From positions 1 to 53,719 of the forward strand of contig NZ_KB891915.1 in assembly GCF_000373585.1 (NCBI RefSeq): a DNA stretch of 53,719 nucleotides. Reading direction: 5' to 3'. The stretch comes from Streptomyces sp. MspMP-M5. Lineage in GTDB: Bacteria; Actinomycetota; Actinomycetes; Streptomycetales; Streptomycetaceae. Positions 16,790-23,617 of the stretch are shown one piece after another (the first letter of the stretch is position 1; the number at the start of each line of letters is the position of its first letter). The position numbers and the translations under genes are program-made. Under the pieces are notes generated by a model. The model was not told where the DNA came from. It worked only from the letters and a program-made list of their open reading frames with translations, and made no database searches.

Positions 16790-17731
16790 TCAGGAAGGGA
16801 GGTCGCCACGGTTGGTCTCGTCAGGAGAGACGCGGATCAGTGCCTCCGGGGCGTCGTCCACGGAATCGACGAGGGCGATCCGGGGCTCCATCGCCTGGTC
16901 CGCCGCGAGCGGCCGGAGCAGGGGCCAGGCCGGCAGGGTCTCCGTCCAGTGCTCGCGGTTCACCAGCACCATGGGGGTCGGCGCGCCGTGCGACCGGTAA
17001 TAGTTCAGCGTCGCGGCGTCGAAGAGCTCCTGCACGGTCCCCGCCGCACCGGGAAGGAACACCACGCCGGCGTTGGACCGGGCCAGCAGCCCCTCCTCGC
17101 GCAGCGTCTTGACGAAATACTTCGCGATATGGGTCGCGAAGGCGTTCGGCGGCTCGTGACCGTAGAACCACGTGGGCATGGCGACGGACTGTCCGCCGCC
17201 CGGCCGGGCCCGGAGCACTTCGAAGGCGGCGCCGGCCCAAGTCGTGACCGAGAGCCTGAAGTGCGGCGCCTGGGCGAGGAGTTCGAGTGCCTTGTCGAGC
17301 ATGGCGTCCTCGAACGGCGCGGTGTAGGCCCCGAAGTTCGCCGCCTCCATCGCGCCGGGGCCGCCGCCGGTCGCGACGGTCAGGCCACCGCGACTGAGCC
17401 GGCGCCCGAGCCTGGCCGCGCCCGCGTAGGCGGCGGAGCCGCGCTCCATGGCGTGCCCGCCCAGGATGCCCACCGCGCGGGCACCGGCGAGGTGGCCGTC
17501 GAGCGCGTCCGAGACGGCATCGTCGTGGATGCTGCGCAGCATGCCGGCGACCACGTCGCCGACCGCCTTGGTCTCCTGGTACCAGCGGTAGGCGCGGGCG
17601 TCCAGGGTGGTGTCGTAACCGGCGTCGAGCAGCCCTGAGAAGAGCTCGTCCGGTGTGTAGAGGGTGCCGCGATACGGGTCGAACGGCAGGCCCGGCACCG
17701 GAGGGAAGACCAGGGCGCCCCCGGCGCGCAC
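16790..17731 (-). CDS. LOG-family protein (intact part; 5' end apparently frameshifted)
   Basis: 313 aa from a GTG at 17731. LOG fold: GILGGHAMERGS starts the Rossmann part, GGGPGAMEAANFGA is the nucleotide loop, and LPGAAGTVQELFD is a variant of the PGGxGTxxE motif. LOG proteins hydrolyse nucleoside 5'-monophosphates to base plus ribose 5-phosphate. The GTG has no Shine-Dalgarno and would drop an N-terminal segment that is still readable upstream in this frame (DLTDCTFTLLATETADSVFL). Restoring one base to a C4 run at 17922-17925 joins it to the ATG at 17961, one base after the MarR stop, giving 390 aa. Confidence 0.82.
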   Translation of the reverse strand: MRAGGALVFPPVPGLPFDPYRGTLYTPDELFSGLLDAGYDTTLDARAYRWYQETKAVGDVVAGMLRSIHDDAVSDALDGHLAGARAVGILGGHAMERGSAAYAGAARLGRRLSRGGLTVATGGGPGAMEAANFGAYTAPFEDAMLDKALELLAQAPHFRLSVTTWAGAAFEVLRARPGGGQSVAMPTWFYGHEPPNAFATHIAKYFVKTLREEGLLARSNAGVVFLPGAAGTVQELFDAATLNYYRSHGAPTPMVLVNREHWTETLPAWPLLRPLAADQAMEPRIALVDSVDDAPEALIRVSPDETNRGDLPS

Positions 17732-17961
17732 CTTCGCGGCGGCGTCCGGTTCCCTCGCGCAGCCGAGGAAGACGGAGTCCGCGGTTTCCGTGGCGAGCAG
17801 GGTGAACGTGCAGTCCGTCAGGTCGAGGGACTGGACGTGGTAACCGGCGAGACTGCCGGTCGCAGCGATCCGGTCGAGCTCCGCGAGCGAGTCGGTCTCA
17901 TGACCGCGCTCGCGGCGCCTCGGGGCGTCGCGGGCTCGCTACTCGACTGCACATCCGCCAT
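17732..17961 (-). pseudogene. 5' part of the LOG gene, separated by a one-base frameshift
   Basis: From ATG 17961 (MADVQSSSEPATP) the frame runs off into stops, while the frame that joins the LOG domain has no ATG or GTG between a TAG near 17941 and the GTG at 17731. The distance is 230 bases, so exactly one base is missing. The CCCC run (minus strand, 17922-17925) is the natural site. Either a real mutation or a sequencing error. Confidence 0.65.
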
Positions 17962-17962
17962 G

Positions 17963-18370
17963 TTAGGACCGCAGCGACTTCACCAGGGGGCCGAGCAGAC
18001 CGTCCTCGGACGCGGTGTCGAGGGCGGTGCGCAGTGCGCTGTCGTACGTCGGGCGCGCCAGGCTCTGCACTTCGCGGCCCTGGTCGGTGATCACGCTGTA
18101 GACGCCGCGCCGGTCGTCGGGGCACAAGTCCCGGCGGGTCAGGCCGGACGACTCCAGGCGTGAGGCCAGCCGGCTGACCGAACTCTGGTTGAGGCCGATC
18201 AGATCGGCGAGTTCCTGCATCCGCAGCTCGCCGTCCTCCGACTCCGCCAGGCGGGCCAGCGCGCGGTACTCGGAAAGGCCGAGCCTGTGGTGCTGCTGCA
18301 GTGCCTTCGCCAGCTCCTGCTCGACGCGGGTGTGCAGCGCTCCGAGCCGGTCCCAGTGCTCCGCGTCCAT
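17963..18370 (-). CDS. MarR-family transcriptional regulator
   Basis: 135 aa from the ATG at 18370; an open frame continues upstream to 18514 but reads as Arg-rich non-protein. Winged-helix MarR core: an N-terminal helix (LGALHTRVEQELAKALQQHH), GLSEYRALARLAES, recognition region MQELADLIGLNQSSVSRLAS, wing DLCPDDRRGVYSVITDQG. Dimeric DNA-binding regulator, probably responding to a small aromatic ligand. Its stop is one base before the LOG ATG, so the two form an operon, and the Rid gene is divergent from the same 156-bp region. Confidence 0.9.
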   Translation of the reverse strand: MDAEHWDRLGALHTRVEQELAKALQQHHRLGLSEYRALARLAESEDGELRMQELADLIGLNQSSVSRLASRLESSGLTRRDLCPDDRRGVYSVITDQGREVQSLARPTYDSALRTALDTASEDGLLGPLVKSLRS

Positions 18371-18446
18371 CGATTCCGCTCTCTTCCGTCGCCGCCTGCC
18401 CCGGCGCCCTTCTCCGGCGCGTTCCGAGGCATTTCGCTTTGCGCTC

Positions 18447-18516
18447 TTGACATCAGCGTACATGCGCCTGAAACTTATGTATGTGCATGCAAGAGATGTG
18501 TGTACATGGATCAATG
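18447..18516. promoter_or_regulatory. Divergent MarR/Rid promoter-operator region
   Basis: AT-rich island in G+C-rich DNA. TTGACA (18447-18452) is a consensus -35 for the plus-strand Rid gene with GAAACT 17 bases later. Between and after lie repeated TACAT/ATGTA and GCATGC elements (for example GTACATG twice, TATGTATGTGCATGC), which look like overlapping half-sites for the MarR dimer. Binding is inferred. Confidence 0.5.
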
Positions 18517-18526
18517 AGGGGGCGTC

Positions 18527-18949
18527 ATGACGTCGACGGGTGTCGCAGAGGCGGGCAGTGTCCGGGAGATCGAGCGGATCGCCACCACGCCCGACTGGTA
18601 TGAGCCGTACAAGATTTCACAGGCCATCAAGGCCGGTGGGCTGATCCATGTATCGGGTCAGGCCGGGATCGACGAGCTGGGGCGGACCGTCTCGGACGAC
18701 TTCCTGGCGCAGGGCCGGCAGGCGTTCGCCAATGTCGAGAGGGTCCTGGCCGAGGCAGGCGCCTCGCTCGCCGATGTGGTCAAGGTGGGCATCTTCGTCA
18801 CGGACATGGCCGCCGATCTAGCCCATGTCATCACCCTGCGCGAGGAGTTCCTGTCCGAGCCCTACCCCGCGGACACCTTGCTCGAGGTCTCGTCGCTGGC
18901 CCAGCCGGAGTGGCGAATAGAGGTCGAGGTCACCGCTCTCGCCCGCTGA
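18527..18949 (+). CDS. Rid-family protein (YjgF/YER057c/UK114), non-canonical active site
   Basis: 140 aa from the ATG at 18527, with GAGGGGGC upstream. Rid fold is evident: YKISQAIKAGGLIHVSGQAG, then GRQAFANVERVLAEAGASLA, DVVKVGIFVTDM and the closing RIEVEVTALA. Canonical RidA deaminates reactive enamine/imine intermediates using an Arg in a PxR motif before the last strand. Here the segment reads YPADTLLEVSSL, with Asp-Thr instead, so it likely belongs to a Rid subfamily without that activity. Divergent from marR-LOG and probably under MarR control. Confidence 0.85.
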   Translation: MTSTGVAEAGSVREIERIATTPDWYEPYKISQAIKAGGLIHVSGQAGIDELGRTVSDDFLAQGRQAFANVERVLAEAGASLADVVKVGIFVTDMAADLAHVITLREEFLSEPYPADTLLEVSSLAQPEWRIEVEVTALAR

Positions 18950-19448
18950 CGCCCGTGCCCGGGTCGGGGCCGGGACATGGTCCGGCGCCGGCCGTTCCCG
19001 CCCCAAGGGCACGAGGGACGACGGCATCCAATCCTGCGGAACGTCGCCGAGCCGACCCCCCTACGACCGCCCCGGCTGCGGCCACTCCACCCACCGCATC
19101 CACCACACCCACCGCACGCATCGCCCCGCGCCGCGGCCCGACCGAACCCTGCCCACCGCCACGCCGTCACAGACCGCCGTACCGTCAGCCGACGCCCCAA
19201 CCCCGGCGCCACCAAACCAACACGCCCCAAGGAGCCCTACCGCAAGCAACGTCCCCTTACGGAGCACCACTTCAGAACCTCAGACACACCAACCCACCAC
19301 CCAGACCAGACCACTCCAGCCTCACCGACCCAGCCCCAACACCCCTGCATCGCCCGCACTCCCACCCCCACTCCCCACCTCGCCCCACAACAGCCCCACG
19401 CGCCCCAGTCGACCCCCAGGCCGCACAGGCCCGAGCCCCCGCCGCGGC
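18950..19448. other. Intergenic, C-rich and G-poor stretch (possible Rho-dependent terminator)
   Basis: 499 bp between the convergent Rid and permease genes. From about 19060 to 19440 the plus strand is extremely rich in C and A and nearly lacks G in long runs (for example 19270-19420). Frames here translate to Pro/Thr/His strings and are not credible genes. An unstructured C-rich, G-poor transcript downstream of the Rid gene is what a Rho loading site would look like. No other element seen. Confidence 0.45.
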
Positions 19449-20621
19449 TCAATGCACCAGCGGAAGGGTCGCCATCTCGGCGACGGTCCAGGTCAGGGGG
19501 CCGAGGACGAGAGCGAGGGCCAGGGCGCGGAGGGCCGTGGCGCGGTGGAGGGCGAGGGCGGAGGCTCCGAGGCGGCGCAGGGCGGCGGTGGTGCCGGCGC
19601 GGGCCGCCCGGGATTCCAGGGTGGCGCTGAGCGCGCTGACGGTGACGCAGGCGAGGACGATCGCGGCGCCGATCGCGGTGAACGGGCCGACGGGGCGGGA
19701 AGGAGCGGATTGATACACGACACCGGCGGCATAGGTGCCGGAGGCGACCGCGCACAGGACGCCGAGCGGGTGGCCCAGGCGGTGCGACTCCTGCTGGAGG
19801 ACGCGCCCGGACAGTAGCCGCAGGGCACCGGGGCGGCCCGTGCACAGCAGCTGGCCGGACAGGTGGACCAGGCCGGGGCCGGCGAGTACGAGGCCGAGGG
19901 CGGCGAGGGCCCAGCCGGCCAGGACGCCCGGAGGGCTGCCGATCAGCCGGCCGGGGAGGGGCAGCAGGTCGCCGCGGGCGCCCGCGGCGGGGCTGGTGTA
20001 CGCCTCGATGGCCAGGCCCGCGGCGGCCAGGGCGACACCCCACGGCAGGCCGGAGGGGGCTTCGGTGGCTGGTGTGGGGCCGGTGTCGACGTCGCCGGCC
20101 TCGGCGCGGGGCCGGAGCGAGAAGGCGGTGGCCGCTGCGGCGGTCAGCGGGATGACGGACAGCAGCATGAGGGCACCGACCAGCGGCAGCGGGTGGCCGG
20201 CGCCGAGCAGGCCGGTGTCGATGGCGCGGGAGCCGGTGCCGGAGCCGTCGCCGAGGTCGCCGCGTAGGGAGAGGAAGGCGAAGAGGGAGAGGAGGACGCC
20301 GAAGGCGCAGGAGAGAGCGGTGGAGGCCGTGGCGAGCAGGGTGAGGCGGAACGGGCCCAGGCCGGCGGCGGTCATGCCGCGCTGGAGGCGGGCGGCCGGA
20401 TCCGTACGGGCCACGGCGACCGCGAGTTGGGCGGTGGCGGCGAGCGGGGCGGCGCACCACAGGAGCCGGTCCAGGGAGGGGCCGTCCGCGGAGGGATGGG
20501 CGGCGGCGTGGCCGAGGGCGGCCAGCACCAGGAAGCCGGTACCGGCCGCGGCGGCGGTGACGAGGAGACGGCGCAGCAGGACGAGGGGGTGAGTGCCACG
20601 GGCTAGACGGAGAGCGAGCAC
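19449..20621 (-). CDS. ABC transporter integral membrane subunit, substrate unknown
   Basis: 390 aa from the GTG at 20621, overlapping the ATPase gene by 19 bases, so translation is coupled. Eight to ten hydrophobic segments with Ala/Leu-rich helices: a first at about 20-45, a cluster 90-120, 145-170, 205-245 and two close to the C-terminus (AIVLACVTVSALSATL, ALALALVLGPLTW). The ESRAARAGTTAALRRLGAS segment before the last helices resembles the coupling loop of FtsX-type export permeases. Partner of the ATPase encoded upstream. Exporter is likelier than importer because no binding protein gene is present. Confidence 0.75.
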   Translation of the reverse strand: MLALRLARGTHPLVLLRRLLVTAAAAGTGFLVLAALGHAAAHPSADGPSLDRLLWCAAPLAATAQLAVAVARTDPAARLQRGMTAAGLGPFRLTLLATASTALSCAFGVLLSLFAFLSLRGDLGDGSGTGSRAIDTGLLGAGHPLPLVGALMLLSVIPLTAAAATAFSLRPRAEAGDVDTGPTPATEAPSGLPWGVALAAAGLAIEAYTSPAAGARGDLLPLPGRLIGSPPGVLAGWALAALGLVLAGPGLVHLSGQLLCTGRPGALRLLSGRVLQQESHRLGHPLGVLCAVASGTYAAGVVYQSAPSRPVGPFTAIGAAIVLACVTVSALSATLESRAARAGTTAALRRLGASALALHRATALRALALALVLGPLTWTVAEMATLPLVH

Positions 20622-21343
20622 GCTGCCCTGCTTTCCTCATCGGAGGCGCCGGTGGTCTCGGGGACGGCGCCCGAGCGGCGGCCGTCGAGCAGAGTGAGGG
20701 TCCGGTCGGCGAGTGCGGCGACCTGGGGATCGTAGGTCGCCAGGACCACGGTGATGTGGTGCGAGCGGGCCGCGGTGGTCAGGGTGCGCAGCAGCTGGGT
20801 GCCGTCGGCGCTGTGCAGCGGGGCGGTGGGCTCGTCGGCGAAGAGCAGCTGCGGGGTGCCGGCCAGGGCGCGGGCGATGGCGACGCGCTGGCGCTGGGAC
20901 TGGTCCAGCCGGACGGGGCGTTGGCGGGCGCACATGCCGACGTCGAGGCGCTCCAGCCACTCGACGGCGGTGTGCTTGGCTGCCCGGTGGCCGGTTCCGC
21001 GCAGCAGGAGCGGGAGGGCGGCGTTCTCCCAGGCGGTGAGTTCGGGGACGAGATGGGGTTCGGTGTCGATCCAGCCGAACCGGTCCAGACGCAGCCGTTC
21101 GCGGCTGGGGGAGGAGAGGGTGTGTACGGGGGTGTTGTCGAACCAGATCTCGCCCTCGGTCGGGACGAGCTGTCCGGAGAGGCACTTGAGGAGTGTGGTC
21201 TTGCCGCTGCCACGGGGGCCGGTGACGGCGAGGATCTCGCCCTTGCGGACATCGAGCGAGACATCGGTCAGGGCGACGGTGGTTCCGTGTGTGTGGTACA
21301 AGCCGCTAGCCCGGAGAACGTCGTTGTCAGGCAGGGCCACCAT
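20603..21343 (-). CDS. ABC transporter ATP-binding protein with degenerate motifs
   Basis: 246 aa from the ATG at 21343, seven bases after GAGAGG; the frame is open to 21445. Walker A GPRGSGKTT and Walker B LLFADEPTAPL are kept. Other hallmarks are not: the Q-loop region reads FGWIDTEPHLVPELT (no Gln), the LSGGQ signature reads LDQSQRQRVAIARAL, the D-loop reads APLHSADG, and the switch His is replaced in VLATYDPQVAALAD. Best match in architecture is the LolD/MacB export ATPase class. May hydrolyse ATP poorly or serve a regulatory role. Operon with the permease downstream. Confidence 0.82.
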   Translation of the reverse strand: MVALPDNDVLRASGLYHTHGTTVALTDVSLDVRKGEILAVTGPRGSGKTTLLKCLSGQLVPTEGEIWFDNTPVHTLSSPSRERLRLDRFGWIDTEPHLVPELTAWENAALPLLLRGTGHRAAKHTAVEWLERLDVGMCARQRPVRLDQSQRQRVAIARALAGTPQLLFADEPTAPLHSADGTQLLRTLTTAARSHHITVVLATYDPQVAALADRTLTLLDGRRSGAVPETTGASDEESRAACSLSV

Positions 21344-21466
21344 CTGCACACCTCTCGCTTGTTCGCTGCGCGCTTCCCCCGGCCGGGGGAACGACCACGG
21401 AGGGTATCGGTCACCAGCACGGTAAGGAATCGCCTCCCCGGTCATTTGTGGCTCGGCAGCCAGAAC

Positions 21467-21510
21467 GGCCCAGATTCACTCGTATGGATGAGAACGAGCG
21501 AATCCAGGCC
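21467..21510. promoter_or_regulatory. Long imperfect inverted repeat upstream of the ABC operon
   Basis: GATTCACTCGT (21473-21483) and ACGAGCGAATC (21494-21504) pair with one mismatch around a 10-base centre, and flanking GGCC blocks extend the symmetry to 21467-21510. It lies about 125-165 bases upstream of the ATPase start and could be an operator. No paired RNA role is evident. Confidence 0.4.
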
Positions 21511-21525
21511 GTCGGATGTTCGGTT

Positions 21526-21557
21526 GTGCACTGTTGTTCAGTTGTTCTGCAGTGCAC
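21526..21557 (-). terminator. Hairpin after the aminotransferase gene
   Basis: GTGCACTG (21526-21533) and CAGTGCAC (21550-21557) form a perfect 8-bp stem with a 16-base loop containing TTGTTC twice. It starts 27 bases beyond the aminotransferase stop (minus strand), a fitting terminator position; it could also be an operator. Confidence 0.5.
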
Positions 21558-21583
21558 CGGCGCACCAGGAGGTGACGCGATGA

Positions 21584-22945
21584 TCAGAGCTTGGTCCACG
21601 CCTCGGTCAGGACGGAGCGGAGGATCTGCTCGATCTCGTCGAAGACCGGCTGGTCGGCGATCAGCGGCGGGGCCAGCTGGATGACCGGGTCGCCACGGTC
21701 GTCGGCGCGGCAGTAGAGGCCGTTGTCGTAGAGGGCCTTGGAGAGGAAGCCGTAGAGGACGCGCTCGGTCTCCTCCTCGTTGAACGACTCCTTGGTGGCC
21801 TTGTCCTTCACCAGCTCGATGCCGTAGAAGAAGCCGTTGCCGCGGACGTCGCCGACGATCGGCAGGTCGTGCAGCTTCTGCAGGGTGCTGAGGAAGTTGC
21901 CCTCGTTGTCGAGCACGTGCTGGTTGAGGCCCTCGCGCTCGAAGATGTCGAAGTTGGCGAGCGCCACGGCCGAGGAGACCGGGTGGCCGCCGAAGGTGTA
22001 GCCGTGCAGGAAGGTGTTGTCGCCGTTGTAGAACGGCTCGGCGAGGCGGTCGGAGATGATGCAGGCGCCGATGGGGGAGTAGCCGGAGGTCATGCCCTTG
22101 GCGCAGGTGATCATGTCCGGGACGTAGCCGAACTTGTCACAGGCGAACATCGTGCCGACGCGGCCGAAGGCGCAGATGACCTCGTCGGAGACGAGCAGCA
22201 CGTCGTACTGGTCGCAGATCTCGCGGACCCGCTGGAAGTAGCCGGGGGGCGGCGGGAAGCAGCCACCGGCGTTCTGCACCGGCTCCAGGAAGACCGCGGC
22301 GACGGTGTCCGGGCCCTCGAAGAGGATCTGCTGCTCGATCTGGTCGGCGGCCCAGCGGCCGAACGCCTCGGGGTCGTCGCCGTGGAGCGGGGCGCGGTAG
22401 ATGTTGGTGTTCGGGACCTTGTGCGCGCCGGGGACCAGCGGCTCGAAGGGGGCCTTCAGGCCCGGCAGACCGGTGATCGACAGGGCGCCCTGCGGGGTGC
22501 CGTGGTACGCGACCGCGCGGGATATGACCTTGTACTTGGTGGGCTTGCCGACGAGCTTGAAGTACTGCTTGGCGAGCTTCCAGGCGGTCTCGACCGCCTC
22601 GCCGCCGCCGGTGGTGAAGAAGACCTTGTTCAGGTCGCCGGGGGCGTAGTGCGCCAGGCGCTCTGCCAGCTCCACGGCCTTGGGGTGGGCGTAGGACCAG
22701 ACGGGGAAGAAGGCCAGCTCCTGGGCCTGCTTGTAGGCGGTCTCGGCGAGCTCGACCCGGCCGTGGCCGGCGTTGACCACGAAGAGGCCGGCGAGGCCGT
22801 CGATGTAGCGCTTGCCCTTGTCGTCGTAGATGTTGGTGCCCTCACCGCGCACGATGGTGGGCACCGGGGCGTTCTCGTACGAGGACATGCGGGTGAAGTG
22901 CATCCACAGGTGGTCGTACGCCGTCTTGGAGAGGTCGCCGCTCAT
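21584..22945 (-). CDS. Class III aminotransferase, putrescine/diamine:pyruvate type
   Basis: 453 aa. Fold-type I PLP enzyme: VFFTTGGGEAVETAWKLAKQ binds the cofactor phosphate, VSDEVICAFGRVG holds the Asp that contacts the pyridine nitrogen, and MITCAKGMTSGYSPIGA carries the PLP lysine. The N-terminus (YDHLWMHFTRMSSYENAPVP) is that of the omega-amino-acid:pyruvate/putrescine aminotransferases. Predicted to convert putrescine to 4-aminobutyraldehyde. ATG 22945 follows the Lrp stop by two bases, so the two genes form one transcript. The aldehyde product would feed the dehydrogenase encoded divergently. Diamine specificity is inferred from context. Confidence 0.88.
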   Translation of the reverse strand: MSGDLSKTAYDHLWMHFTRMSSYENAPVPTIVRGEGTNIYDDKGKRYIDGLAGLFVVNAGHGRVELAETAYKQAQELAFFPVWSYAHPKAVELAERLAHYAPGDLNKVFFTTGGGEAVETAWKLAKQYFKLVGKPTKYKVISRAVAYHGTPQGALSITGLPGLKAPFEPLVPGAHKVPNTNIYRAPLHGDDPEAFGRWAADQIEQQILFEGPDTVAAVFLEPVQNAGGCFPPPPGYFQRVREICDQYDVLLVSDEVICAFGRVGTMFACDKFGYVPDMITCAKGMTSGYSPIGACIISDRLAEPFYNGDNTFLHGYTFGGHPVSSAVALANFDIFEREGLNQHVLDNEGNFLSTLQKLHDLPIVGDVRGNGFFYGIELVKDKATKESFNEEETERVLYGFLSKALYDNGLYCRADDRGDPVIQLAPPLIADQPVFDEIEQILRSVLTEAWTKL

Positions 22946-22947
22946 TG

Positions 22948-23442
22948 CTATCTCGTTCCCCAGGTGTAGGTCTGCTTCCGGAGCTTGAGGTACACGAAGC
23001 TCTCGGTGGATCGGACGCCGGGAAGCGTGCGGATCCGCTTGTTGATCATTTCCAGAAGGTGGTCGTCGTCCTCGCAGACGATCTCGATGATGAGATCGAA
23101 GGAGCCTGCCGTCATGACGACGTACTCGACCTCTTCCATGGTCGTCAGGGCGTCGGCCACGGGGTCGAGGTCGCCCTCGACGTTGATGCCGACCATTGCC
23201 TGCCGGCGGAGACCGACCGTGAGGGGGTCGGTGACCGCGACGATCTGCATCACGCCTTGGTCGAGCAGCTTCTGTACGCGCTGCCGCACCGCCGCCTCGG
23301 ACAGGCCGACGGCCTTGCCGATCGCGGCGTACGGACGGCGCCCGTCCTCCTGGAGCTGCTCGATGATCGCCAGGGAGACGGAGTCGATCGACGGAGTGCC
23401 GGTTCTGTCAGGACTGCTATTACGGGGCGCCACGTCATTCAC
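22948..23442 (-). CDS. Lrp/AsnC-family transcriptional regulator
   Basis: 164 aa from a GTG at 23442 (an ORF continues to 23469; no strong Shine-Dalgarno decides). N-terminal HTH (IDSVSLAIIEQLQEDGRRPY, IGKAVGLSEAAVRQRVQKLL) followed by the RAM ligand domain (GDLDPVADALTTMEEVEYVV, FDLIIEIVCEDDDHLLEMIN). Such proteins bind AT-rich sites as octamers and sense amino acids. Co-transcribed with the aminotransferase and divergent from the aldehyde dehydrogenase, with AT-rich dyads between, so it is the natural local regulator of polyamine or GABA use. Effector unknown. Confidence 0.92.
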   Translation of the reverse strand: MNDVAPRNSSPDRTGTPSIDSVSLAIIEQLQEDGRRPYAAIGKAVGLSEAAVRQRVQKLLDQGVMQIVAVTDPLTVGLRRQAMVGINVEGDLDPVADALTTMEEVEYVVMTAGSFDLIIEIVCEDDDHLLEMINKRIRTLPGVRSTESFVYLKLRKQTYTWGTR

Positions 23443-23464
23443 TGTGCACGAGGTTCGACGGTAT

Positions 23465-23526
23465 GGCAACCCCGAATCAATGAAATCAGTTGTTGATCGA
23501 TCGAGATTTCACGGATTCCGTTGTTC
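23465..23526. promoter_or_regulatory. Candidate Lrp-type operator between lrp and aldehyde dehydrogenase
   Basis: AT-rich block with TGAAATC (23481-23487) and GATTTCA (23505-23511) as a perfect inverted repeat, GGCAAC and GAATCA at 23465-23479, AATCAGTTGTTGAT at 23484-23497 and AACAACGGAATC on the minus strand at 23514-23525. The last three modules recur upstream of the second aldehyde dehydrogenase (28960-28992). Confidence 0.55.
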
Positions 23527-23542
23527 GAGTGGTGTGGGTGTG

Positions 23543-23570
23543 TTGAAAACGTGGTTCGCGCGGCTACTGT
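23543..23570 (+). promoter_or_regulatory. Promoter of the aminobutyraldehyde dehydrogenase gene
   Basis: TTGAAA (23543-23548), 16 bases, TACTGT (23565-23570) give a good vegetative sigma-factor promoter about 48 bases before the GTG start, directly downstream of the operator-like block. Confidence 0.55.
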
Positions 23571-23617
23571 GGGAACGATCCAACCACCGGTACATCCGAC
23601 ACTGAAGGGGGCGCACA

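Noticed and set aside
18910..19713. Pro/Thr-rich plus-strand gene after the Rid gene
   Set aside because: Composition artefact of the C-rich strand; overlaps the real permease gene on the other strand.
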